The position numbers were made by a program, and so were the translations under genes. This document shows, in pieces, positions 1 through 9,241 of a stretch of 64,000 bases of DNA. The number at the start of each line of letters is the position of its first letter. The first letter of the stretch is position 1. The notes under the pieces are model-generated. The model was not told the origin of the DNA and ran no database searches. It saw only the letters and a list, made by a program, of their open reading frames with translations. The stretch is from Sabellastarte sp. h YS-2021. Its lineage: Eukaryota; Annelida; Polychaeta; Sabellida; Sabellidae. The stretch covers positions 81,310,706-81,374,705 of the forward strand of contig OZ024934.1 of assembly GCA_964017235.1 (NCBI GenBank), given 5' to 3'.

Positions 1-466
1 AAACGATGCCTAATACAAATACAGCCAGACAGTATGACAGACATACATATGCAAATGCATACCAAAGTATCAATATAAATATCACACATATACTTATAAG
101 ATAACAAACTGTAAGAACCAATATCAAAATCTGACAACAAGCAAACCAAGCACTTGAGACAGAAAATTGGTAAAAATGATAAGGTTTCCAGTAACATGCA
201 TCTAAAAATTCATAAACAAAAACACTATCCTAAAAGCTAAAGATGCACTCATTCTTGCTTTGACTCGCTGCTGTTGAGAGTCAGAATTTGACTTCTCCTC
301 AGTCAAAAGGATAGTTTGCCTTAAGCAAGATGAGATAGTTGCCCTGAAAATAACTGCTGCAAAGCCTTCCTAAATAGCAACAGACAAAAAAATAGTAATT
401 CCTCATTGAATCCTTTGTCCTATGTAAAAAGGAATGTCAAAAACCTCACAAGACAAAGAGATCTAT

Positions 467-787
467 CTAGAGTAAATTGCTGTCCGAATGATTGAGAGCT
501 GGCATGACCACCGGCTTAACTGAAGTAGGCCCATCTGAAGCCAACTGTTCTTGGCTAAAAAGGACAGAGCTACTTGTGACCAATTCTCCTTTAAGTAAGA
601 GTAGAAAAAAGCCAACATGAATTTCACGTCTTCCTTTGACTGATGCCAAAGTCAAAAGAAAGACTGTCTTGAAAGTTAATAAATTCCAAGAAACCTTCCC
701 CAAAGGCTCAAAAGGCTGTTTGGTGAGATCAAGCAAAACCAACGATAAAAGGCTAAACCTATTGTAATTATTATTCTGAAGCAGCAA
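467..787 (-). pseudogene. DIRS tyrosine recombinase fragment (decayed)
   Basis: A 106-codon open stretch aligns with the start of the catalytic domain of the neighbouring DIRS recombinase. Shared pieces are the LTK-PFEPL motif, the FKTVFLLTLAS helix, the arginine-containing GRREIH box (first catalytic Arg), and the LA-G--SVKPV-MPAL segment. The His-x-x-Arg and Tyr boxes are not seen in this frame. This is a relic of an old copy with no intact coding capacity. Confidence 0.7.
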
Positions 788-952
788 TAGTAGATGGCTC
801 GATACTCTTTTCCTTAAAGAAGTAATTAAGGAAAATAGCTACATCTAGGAAAGTATGATCTGAGATGTTCCCCACAAGGAAGACTCAGAAGGAGGTATGT
901 GAATAGATCTACCAAGTACCAAAACCAAGACATTCACCATGACTGTCATGAT

Positions 953-1234
953 TCAATCATGATGAAACTGCACCTGAAAATGGTCATCTTCTAAATCACC
1001 TGAAGAATCATTGGCTATCCTGGTGCAATCATGATGATTCTGCACCTGTAGATGATCATCTTGAATCACCTGAGGAATGAGAGCCACTGGAACAAACACA
1101 AAGCTGTCCAGACCCTCCCAAGAAATGTGTAATGCATCTGTTCTCCAAGCCCCACAGTCTAAGAAAGGAGACACATACACTAGAAGCTTAAGATTCAGGT
1201 TGTTGGATACCAATGGCAGAATGATTGAACTCAC
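953..1234 (-). pseudogene. DIRS pol methyltransferase-like region (decayed)
   Basis: The translation resembles the segment that follows RNase H in the intact-looking DIRS copy: LNLKLLVYVSPFLD, then a DALHISW motif and a run of hydrophobics ending in VIQ. Part of this segment is duplicated: the motif around CACCTG and CATGATGA occurs at about 955-1010 and 1020-1080, and a further related piece lies at 1459-1644. These are internal duplications within a dead element. Confidence 0.6.
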
Positions 1235-2542
1235 CTACAAGGGAAGCTTTAAAAGGAACTTTTGTGGAACAGATCCACCAGATTAAGACCAAAATTAAGA
1301 CATCCCTAGCCACCCTGATGCAATCAAGATGATTCTGCACCTAAATCTTTTAGTAGCCCTCCTAAATAGCTACAAAAAATTGCCTTGCCTTTCCTGAGAT
1401 CTTTTGTCTTATCAACTTATCAAGATAACCTCTCAAGGCTCTCACTGGACAAAGAAACTTATCTTGCACCAAAGCAGGATCTAAAGAAGGTTTCAAAGCA
1501 GTAATGACTACAAGTTGAAAAAGTCAAAGAACCCTCAGAAGTCAAATGATTCACCTGCATCACCTGAAGAATCAAGGTCACAGGACCAAACAAACTGTCC
1601 AGTCCATCCCAAGAAAAGTTGAAAAAGACAAGCTTGTGGTTCAAACTAGTTGCAAAACAAATCCATCATTGGTTAATGTTATCAAAGACAGATTTGACTG
1701 AACACCTGAATCAGAACAGAAGATTCAAAACTCATTCAATTTGAATCACCCTGTCTCTTATGAACAAGGATTGTTAGAACATTTGAATACCCTGGGAAGT
1801 GATATGCCCGAATCTGAACCTTTGGCATTCGTCCAAAGAATGATTCTTCAGATAATGGAACACATTCCTGAAAGTGGGTACCTCCCTACTTGTTCAGATA
1901 GGAAACCACTGAATAACTGTCTGTTGAAATCAACAGATTTAGAATCCGAATCAGACTTCCAAATGATTCTAAAGGTAGTAACCCTGTTAATGTTAATGTC
2001 TTGACTCCTCATGATACAACAGACCACAGGCTGTTTGATGCCAGAAATGTGTATCCCAGCCCTTAAAGAAAGCATCTAATAACAGAAGGAAATTGTGCTC
2101 CTTCTGATGAAGTAGTGGGCCCTCCTTCAAACTTGAAAAATTGGTCCACCACTGAAGATGATCCCTGAGAACAGAATAACTGAGATATCACAAGACTGAG
2201 GATATCTCTGGTACATTAACAGTTAGCCTTGGGGTCACCTGATAAACAAATGACCCAATGGCATTGTCGTCTTCCCTGAAGCCATGAAACCATTAACTGG
2301 AGACAGTGTATTGTTTTGAGTAAAAGATCCACCCTACGATTGAATCTGCAATCCAAAACAAAACCTGGAGCTGGAACTTAATCTGATCTAATAAATCATG
2401 ATCCAACCCTGGCTTTAGACAAGATTTTTTTTTCAAATGTACAACTGGTGATACCCAATGCCTTCCATTGCAGCCATCAGGTTCACTATCCTTGATACAA
2501 TAGCAGAGCTGAAAACATACCGTTTCACAGAGCAAGGCAATG

Positions 2543-2862
2543 AAATTGAAAATTTTAATTACTTAAATGTAGCTTTTATAAGCTACAAGCTTACCATGTG
2601 GGACTTAATGCTGTTCTCGGGTTGCCACACCCGGGGCCAACGTCTTAGAAAAAAAGATCGTTCTTGTTAGCCACCGGATATACTGGTAGTTGTCGTCACG
2701 TGATAACTTCTGACCAATCGCCCTACTTTCTCGTTGAAATTTTTTATTAAACCTACCCCTCAGCTGTAAACAGCGGGGAGGCAGGGTGGGACTCTCCTAA
2801 GTCCCACATGGTAATCTTGTAGCTTATAAAAGCTACATTTAAGTAATTAAAATTTTCAATTT
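2543..2862. repeat. Terminal-repeat unit A beside DIRS element
   Basis: A roughly 320-bp unit bounded by about 60-bp inverted arms (AATTTTAATTACTTAAATG at the left, its complement at the right). Each arm holds a small hairpin, GTAGCTT-TTAT-AAGCTAC, followed by a TTACCATGTGGGACTTA block. The interior is an inverted copy of the right-hand terminal 170 bp of the DIRS element ending at 9241, followed by a purine-rich motif at 2775-2790 (GGGGAGGCAGGGTGGG). It could be an internal complementary region of a DIRS element or a separate short TIR element. Confidence 0.75.
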
Positions 2863-3148
2863 TATTACACTACAATAGCTTACCATGTGGGACTTAATGC
2901 TGTTCTCGGGTTGCCACACCCGGGGCCAACGTCTTAGAAAAAAAGATCGTTCTTATTAGCCACCGGATATACTGGTAGTTGTCGTCACGTGATAACTTCT
3001 GACCAATCGCCCTACTTTCTCGTTGAAATTTTTTATTAAACCTACCCCTCAGCTGTAAACAGCGGGGAGGCAGGGTGGGACTCTCCTAAGTCCCACATGG
3101 TAAGCTTGTAGCTTATAAAAGCTACATTTAAGTAATTAAAATTTTCAA
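2863..3148. repeat. Terminal-repeat unit B beside DIRS element
   Basis: Tandem copy of unit A. Its left end is the DIRS-type terminus (TTATTACACTACAATAGC before TTACCATG), while its right end is the hairpin-type arm of unit A, so it is a hybrid of both terminal types. The purine motif recurs at 3064-3079. Unit B abuts the 43-bp left terminus of the DIRS element directly. Confidence 0.7.
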
Positions 3149-3191
3149 TTTTATTACGCTACAATAGCTTACCATGTGGGACTTAATGCTG
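3149..3191 (+). repeat. Left inverted terminal repeat of DIRS element
   Basis: 43 bp that are the exact reverse complement of 9199-9241. The repeat starts TTTTATTACGCTACAATAGC and continues through TTACCATGTGGGACTTAATG. On the coding strand the outer end reads AATAAAA. Confidence 0.9.
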
Positions 3192-3608
3192 AATTCAACC
3201 GCCCGGTGGTGGGATTACAGCTGAGACTGGAAGATATGTAATTTTTTCTAAGATTTGAATTAATATATACAGAATAGTGCCAGAAATGCCAGTCTGAGTC
3301 CCTTTTACAGAGCCCCGATCCCGAAGATCGGGCCTGTAACGAGCCAAAAACCTAAGTAAAAAGGGACAGTGCTAAAACTGTCCAGATGTTTGGTAGTAGG
3401 ATGGAAGTGCAGCGGTGCTCACTTCGAGGTCTAAGGGTCCCTAGTAGACCTTCACATGTGACTGACCAACCCAGTGGTTGGGCATCTCATGAAATTTTTA
3501 ACCTGAAATATGAGATTAACGACAACTGACTAAGTCCTTAATAGAAATTACCTGATAATTAAAAAATAAAATGACCTTACCCGTAACATCTTGACGGTAA
3601 AGGAATAC
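3192..3608. other. DIRS 3' non-coding region
   Basis: Non-coding stretch between the recombinase stop codon and the left terminus. It includes a compact hairpin near 3316-3337 (CCGATC-CCGAA-GATCGG). I see no open frame worth naming. Confidence 0.5.
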
Positions 3609-4780
3609 CTAGATCCTGAAGACTTGGTTGTAGCGGATGTGCCCCCCCCTTTTTTCTTTCCGAGGACAACTGGTCTGAGGGGAAGGATCTAGGACTTGTT
3701 GTGCCGCCACCACGGGTCCCAGATACATATTGTTGTCGGTGTCCGACCAAGTAAGGTCTTTTAGGTAAAAATTTGTGAATGTGTTGTGAGCTTTCCAGTG
3801 ACAGGCTTGCATGATTTGGTCCACCGATACCCCACCGTAAAAGGCCTTAGAGGCCGCGAAGGCCCGGATGTCATGCGCTTTGACTTGGACCAAGTCCAAG
3901 GCTTGTTGATCTGCTTGTTTGTAACAAAGCAGAATGGTTTGTTTCAACCATGAGGAGAGTGTAGCGGGTCTGATGTCTGAGGTATGTCCTTTCTTAAAGG
4001 AGATGAAAAGGAGAGAACGAGACCCTCTCCGGTCTTTAGTTCGGTCCAAATAGAACCTCAGGGCCCGCACGGGACACAGGGTCCTGTCTTCCTTAAACTG
4101 TCTATCTACAATGGTAGTCAAAGCAGGGATAGTCACTGGTGACACACTTTGAGAACCTTCTCTTGCTAGTTGGTTTTTGGCTATGAAATCAGAAAAAGGG
4201 AACAAGACTACCTTTTCCCATTGGCCTAAATTAGCTACTTTGTTAGCGACCCAGGCATGGATTTCGCTGCGGCGCTTGCCGGAGGCCAAAGCTAGCAAGA
4301 AAGCAGTTTTGAGAGTAAGATGTTTGAGGTCTGAGTCTTTCATGGGCTCAAATGGTGCTTTGGTGAGCTTGTTAAGGACAACAGATAGGTTCCACTTGGG
4401 TAAATTTCTGGAACTTTAAGGACGTTCCCTGTGTAAACTGGAGAGTAACCTATGAAGGTCTGCATTGTGTGCAATGTGTTGGGCCTTTGGGCCCAAAGTG
4501 TCAACGATAGCAGTCCTGTAACCATCAATGGTCGAGGGGCGCCTGTTCAAGTCTTGGTACAGGTACATGAAAAAATCTGAGATTTGTTTCACAGATGGAG
4601 TGGAGAAATCCACCGAATTTTCTCTGCACCATTTTTCAAATAGGGCCCACTTTGACCTGTAGATGGTCCTTGTTGATGACCGCTGAGGGGCAGCAATTCT
4701 CTCTGCCACCTCCACAGAGAAGCCTTGTTCTTGGAGTTGTCCGCTCCTAGACACCAGGCGTGGAGGTTCAGCTGTTGTGG
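3609..4780 (-). pseudogene. DIRS tyrosine recombinase with one premature stop
   Basis: Integrase of the DIRS element, which would splice the circular cDNA into the genome. The N-terminal core-binding part (about 4419-4760) contains RTIYRSKWALFEKWC, VKQISDFFMYL and PSTIDGYRTAI. A single in-frame TAA at 4416-4418 separates it from the catalytic part (3609-4343 and a little upstream), which shows the Arg box (KRRSEIH), the HDIR box (His-x-x-Arg), a HW pair, and the NFYLKDL tyrosine box. All catalytic positions are therefore present. A one-base shift near 4745-4752 separates it from the upstream methyltransferase-like frame. It is the 3'-most gene of the element and ends about 460 bp from the left terminus. 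Confidence 0.88.
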
Positions 4781-6894
4781 ATTGTTGTGGAACACATAGT
4801 TGTGGGACTGTTTGAGTAGGGTCGTTGACACTGGGAGTTGTAGTGGGATCTCTGTTGAGAGCTGCACTAGGTCCCAAAACCAGGGCATCCCTGGCTAGCC
4901 TGGGGCTATCACGATGATCAGGCAATGGCATTGCTTGATCTTTTGGATCACCTTGTGAAGGAGAGCCGTAGGAGGGTAGGCGTAGGCCGTGAGGTTGGTC
5001 CAGTTTATGTTCAGAGCATCTATGTTCCAGGCCCTTGGGTCTGGGATAGGAGACACATATAGAGGGAGTTTGTGATTCAGGTGAGTGGCGAATAAGTCTA
5101 CATGAGGGGTGAACCACTTCCGGCAGATTTGCTTGAAGACCTGAGGGTGCAGAGACCATTCTGTTGACTGCACTTGGTTGGACCTGGATAGTAGGTCGGC
5201 CATCACATTCAGACACCCTGGAATGTGCCTGGCTTTCAATGTTATATGGTAGTGATGGCACCAGGTCATGATTTTCCACAGGAGAGCGCACATCTCTGCT
5301 GAGTGAGTTCCCCCTTGCTTGTTGATGTAGGCTACCACTGTTGAGTTGTCCGTCGCAACTAACACTGTTTGATTCTGGCACTGGTCCTTGAAGTCTCGAA
5401 GGGCCAGGGAGACCGCCTTCAATTCTAGGACATTTATGTGTAGCCTTTTTTCCCGCTCTGACCACGGCCCTTTTGTAGAATTTTGATCTAAGTGAGCGCC
5501 CCAACCTTCATTTGAGGCGTCGGTAAAGAGTTGGATACTGTGGTCCTTGGGATGAAGGTCTGCGCCTTTCATCACATTTGTGGGGTTTTGCCACCAATCT
5601 AGGTGGGCTACAATGGCTTCTGTCCAAGGAAGGAGGTTGTCCAGCGACTGAGGATATCTCCAGTGCTCCTTGAGATGAAACTGAAAGGGCCTCATGTGAA
5701 GGCGTCCCTCCGGGACCATTTTCTCCGTTGAGGCTAGCAACCCAATTAGAGACTCAAACATCTTGCAGTCAAAACACGTTTTGACTTGAGTCGTAGGATC
5801 AAATCCTGAAGTTTGAGCCATCTCTCGTGAGTGGGTCTTACAAGGGCTGAATCTAGGTGGTATTCGTAGCCCACGAACGAAAACACCTGAGTAGGTTTCA
5901 GTTCTGATTTTTCCTGGTTGATTATCCAACCCAAGGATTGGGTTAGGTCTACCACTGCCTGTGTGTCCCTTTGAGATTCCTCCTGAGACTGGAACCTGAT
6001 CAGCCAGTCGTCCAGGTATTGGTGAATTCTGAGTCCTCTTGAGAGGGCCATTAGTTTCACTTCCTTTACGATCATCGTAAAGACCTGGGGGGCTGTGGCC
6101 AGTCCGAAAGGTAGGGAGGTGAACTGGAACACCTGGGCTTTGTAGCAAAACCTTAGGTACTTCCTTGAGTTTGGATGGATGGGGATGTGAAGGTATGCGT
6201 CTGACAGGTCTATCGACGATACCCACTCCCCTGGGACCAGGGAAGTCCTGATGGACTCCGGGGTTTCCATTTTGAACTTTTCTACATGTAGAAAAGTGTT
6301 GAGCCTGCTTAAGTCTATGACTGGCCTCCACCTTTGGTGAGGCTTGGGTACTAGGAACAGGCGACTGTAAAACCCGAGAGATTTTACGTTTTCCACCCTT
6401 TCAATGGCGTTCTTTGACAAGAGAGACTGGATACAAGTGGCCAAGGCTTGGTCTTTTTGTTGGGCCTTGTACTCTGATAGAATCAGAGGAAATCTGATCA
6501 AGTTTGGCTTTGAACGGAATGGCAGAACGTAGCCATTGGTGATAATGTTTAACACGTTTTGAGAACATTTGTTTATTAGCCAGTCTCTCTTGAAAGAACG
6601 GAGGCGACTTCCTACTGGTGGACTGAATGAGGCTTTGGAGGAGTCATTGAGAAGGGGGGTTTCCACGCCCCCTTCCCCTATTGTGGGGTCGAAAACGACC
6701 CCTGGAGCCTCTGAAGTTGGATTTTCCTCTTCCCGAGGGAAAGGATTGGTTACTGCTTTGAGAGGTATTGCCCCCATAGGGGCGTTTCCTGTAGGAGCCT
6801 CTTTTCTTGTGGGGGCCACGAAAGGGCTTATTGTGGTAGGGTGCAAAACCCTGAGAATCTTTTGAGGTGCCTTTTTTGAGAAGGAAGTCCTCAC
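4589..6894 (-). pseudogene. DIRS reverse transcriptase - RNase H - methyltransferase-like polyprotein, frameshifted
   Basis: Pol region. The RT frame (5746-6894) shows motif A SSIDLSDAY (about residues 226-234 of that frame), motif B LPFGLATAPQ (261-270), and the catalytic QYLDDWL (YLDD at 293-296). A one-base shift near 5764 moves the reading to the frame 4895-6331, where RNase H has LFTDASNEGWG, the LELKAV glutamate, the ATDNS aspartate and the final MADLLS aspartate. The methyltransferase-like part follows (VDLFAT, YVSPIPDP, DALNINW). An in-frame TAG at 4892-4894 interrupts it, and the same frame continues to 4589. The RT frame overlaps the Gag frame by about 250 nt at 6644-6894. All active-site residues survive; the breaks look recent. 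Confidence 0.9.
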
Positions 6895-8849
6895 CTTCCT
6901 TTACAAGTTGAGACTCGAACAAGGAGGAGTCCCAGAAGGACGAGTTCCTAAGTTCTTGGCGTCTCGTTTCCCCTAGCTGGGGATGCAATAGAGTCATTTC
7001 GGCTTCGCGCCTAAGCAAGCCGGTATTAGCCATGGAATATAATTCCCTCTGGAGAATATGGGCTAGCGATTTGCTGAGACAGGTAAGAGCTCTATGTTGA
7101 ACAAGAACCGTCTTGTTCCAAAAATCCAAGTACTCAGCAACTTCCTCATATCCGCGCTTTACTGCTTTCTCAGGATTGGCACCTTTCTGGATCTGAGACT
7201 TTATCTTCTTGACAGTTGACTTGATGCTATGTTGGCACTTTTCCAAGGAAGCATTGCAAGAAGAAGAGGTTTTGGCAAAGGCAGCGGTGAAATTGAGGGT
7301 TGAAATATTTTGTCTAACCTGATGTTCCAGCTCCTTAAGGACTGGCAGAGGGACTTTGGCTACTGGTGCCCCAGGAGGTCTAGGAGTAATACAGATCTTG
7401 GCAAAGTCTGTATTCAACTCCTGGATTTTGTCTTGAAAAGTGGGCTGTCCAACCTTATACCACTTAGAAGTGGATGGAGGAGGCTTGACATATTTTCCCT
7501 CAGATAAATTGGCAGCTTTGAAATCATGTTGAAATTTATCAAAGGCGTCTTTGATAACTGAGCTAAGTGGTAGGATAGAGGAAGGACCTCTAGGTCTGAG
7601 CTCTTGACGGCCTTTTTCGTCATCCAGACCCAACACTGAAGTTGAAGACCTAGGCATAGAGTCCCTGGGGTCAGGGAGAGAAAGAATGCGCCTGAAGGTG
7701 TCTACCTCTTCAGAGTATTGGGAGGGAATGTCAGACAGGGCTACTTCCCTATAATAAGGATCATGTTGTGGGAGGTCAGACAGGGCTACTTCCATATAAT
7801 AAGGATCATGTTGTGGGAGGTCTTGATGTGGTGGATCATGTTGTGGGAGGTCTTGATCAGAAGCTGCACCTGAGGGCTGAGCCCTAGAGGGCTTAGAAGA
7901 TCTGTGTCTGGCAACAGGGGAGTGATCTTCCTCTGAAGATGACACATATCTGGACCTAGATTTATGCTTGCTCTTGTCAGAGTGTTTCTTAGGTCTAGGA
8001 TGGATCCGAGGTTCGTCGGAATCCTCATCCAGTTGGTCCGAGGCAGAGCTCGGTGCTACTGTTTGCCTGTGGCTTTGTTTTTTGTGTGAGTACGAGGAAT
8101 CCTTCGGTATAGCTTCAGAAGGGGCAACGTACTGATCCGAGGAAGTTTGGTTAAGTACTAGTCGAGGAGGGAGTGCTGGACCAACGTCCACATCCATTGC
8201 CTCGGACTGTGCATTAGTACTTGACCTTGGAGGGGGTAGGTCCAGATGAGCAGCAGAATTGCTGGATGGACCAGCTTTTGAAGCATGAGGCGAGGGATCA
8301 ACCTCGGCAGGCTTTTTAACTGCCAACTCCTCTCGGAGTTATTGAAATGCTTCTAACATGGATGCCTGGAAGGAACCCATTTGCTGCTGGATATGTATAT
8401 TTAAGGAATCACCCAGGGATTTCTCTAGATTTCTTTGAGTACCTGGGGTGGGTGGAACAGCTTTGGCTGGGGTCTTTCATGATAAAGAACTGAAGGCGAG
8501 AGGTTGAGGACGGGGGGGGAGGTAAAGAGGTTATCGGCAGCACTCTCAAGGTCTGCATTAGAACCAGTAAAAGAGTCCCCATCGCCTTCACCCAAGAGAT
8601 CTAGTTCATCTTTGGAACTAGTTTCCACTTTTTGCTTTTTTAATACCGCTTCCTGTTTTGAATTTTTTGCAATTGTTCATCAGTGAGAGATGTGCAAATA
8701 TGGCAGGGTGCTTCAAAAGTGACACAGGGGTCATCTCCCTTGCCAGCCTCCCTACAGGTAGGGCAGTAATTATGATTATCAAAACTGAAGCAAAAATGGC
8801 GGCATTTCTGAGCTCTCGGTTTGTCTTTGTTTGCTTGATGGAGAGACAT
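6644..8849 (-). pseudogene. DIRS Gag-like protein, frameshifted
   Basis: First gene of the element. A likely start is the ATG at 8847-8849, followed by a cysteine/histidine cluster (KCRHFC, YCPTC, CHIC) that may bind nucleic acid. One-base shifts occur near an A-run at about 8665 and near 8428, and a TAA stop sits at 8338-8340. The rest (6644-8326, 560 codons) is open: acidic/Ser-rich N-half with a tandem QHDPPHQDL-type repeat near 7740-7850, a conserved middle, then a C-terminal Arg/Gly tail (GRGKSNFRGSRGRFRPHNRG) of nucleocapsid type. It resembles DIRS ORF1 by position and composition; I recognise no enzymatic domain. Confidence 0.8.
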
Positions 8850-9198
8850 TTTAACGCAATAAAAAGACGTACAATTGAAATTGCCTGAACCGAGAAAACT
8901 CAAAACACACGGATTGTAAGGAAAATACTTAAGTTGTGAAATTAAAAATTTTACAGTATAATCTATGAAATATATATAAAGAAATATCCAAATATTAGCC
9001 TCCAACAATACGTGAATACTGAGAAATAAATGAAAATGTCTGTATATTTACAAACTGCTACCAGTCAATCGTGGCCAACGAGAAAGTAGGGCGATTGGTC
9101 AGAAGTTATCACGTGACGACAACTACCAGTATATCCGGTGGCTAACAAGAACGATCTTTTTTTCTAAGACATTGGCCCCGGGTGTGGCAACCCAAGAA
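8850..9198. other. DIRS 5' leader region
   Basis: AT-rich non-coding leader between the Gag start and the right terminus. Part of it (about 8995-9060, CCAACAATACGTGAATACTG) is recognisable again at about 25510-25550 in a solo copy of this end. Confidence 0.6.
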
Positions 9199-9241
9199 CA
9201 GCATTAAGTCCCACATGGTAAGCTATTGTAGCGTAATAAAA
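9199..9241 (-). repeat. Right inverted terminal repeat of DIRS element
   Basis: Exact inverse of 3149-3191. The adjoining inner 130 bp (about 9070-9198) is not part of the left core terminus but is found, inverted, in units A and B at 2543-3148. Confidence 0.9.

Larger units (their letters stand above)
1..2542 (-). mobile_element. Decayed DIRS-like retrotransposon fragment
   Basis: Several short minus-strand stretches resemble the pol region of the DIRS element next door, in the same order. They are a tyrosine recombinase piece (467-787), a methyltransferase-like piece (953-1234, partly repeated around 1459-1644), and a possible RT-RNase H junction near 2293-2535. Stops and shifts are everywhere, so it is long dead. 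The fragment runs off the left edge of the window and stops where the terminal repeat units of the younger DIRS element begin. The assignment of 1650-2290 is only by position; I recognise no protein there. Confidence 0.6.
3149..9241 (-). mobile_element. DIRS-like tyrosine-recombinase retrotransposon
   Basis: The element is bounded by identical 43-bp inverted terminal repeats (3149-3191 and 9199-9241). No target duplication is evident, as expected for recombinase-mediated insertion. Reading right to left, it encodes a Gag-like protein, reverse transcriptase, RNase H, a methyltransferase-like segment and a tyrosine recombinase, the order typical of DIRS elements. The outer 170 bp of the right end is also present inverted in units A and B. 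Coding regions carry a few stops and one-base shifts, so this copy is probably inactive but young. The left end outward of the recombinase stop carries AATAAA on the coding strand inside the terminal repeat, a possible 3' end signal. Confidence 0.92.

Noticed and set aside
3609..4780. Phage or integron integrase
   Set aside because: The recombinase is joined to RT, RNase H and Gag in DIRS order with inverted termini, so it is a eukaryotic retrotransposon.
6569..6865. Plus-strand frame opposite the DIRS Gag/RT overlap
   Set aside because: It is antisense to two well-supported coding frames and has no family match.
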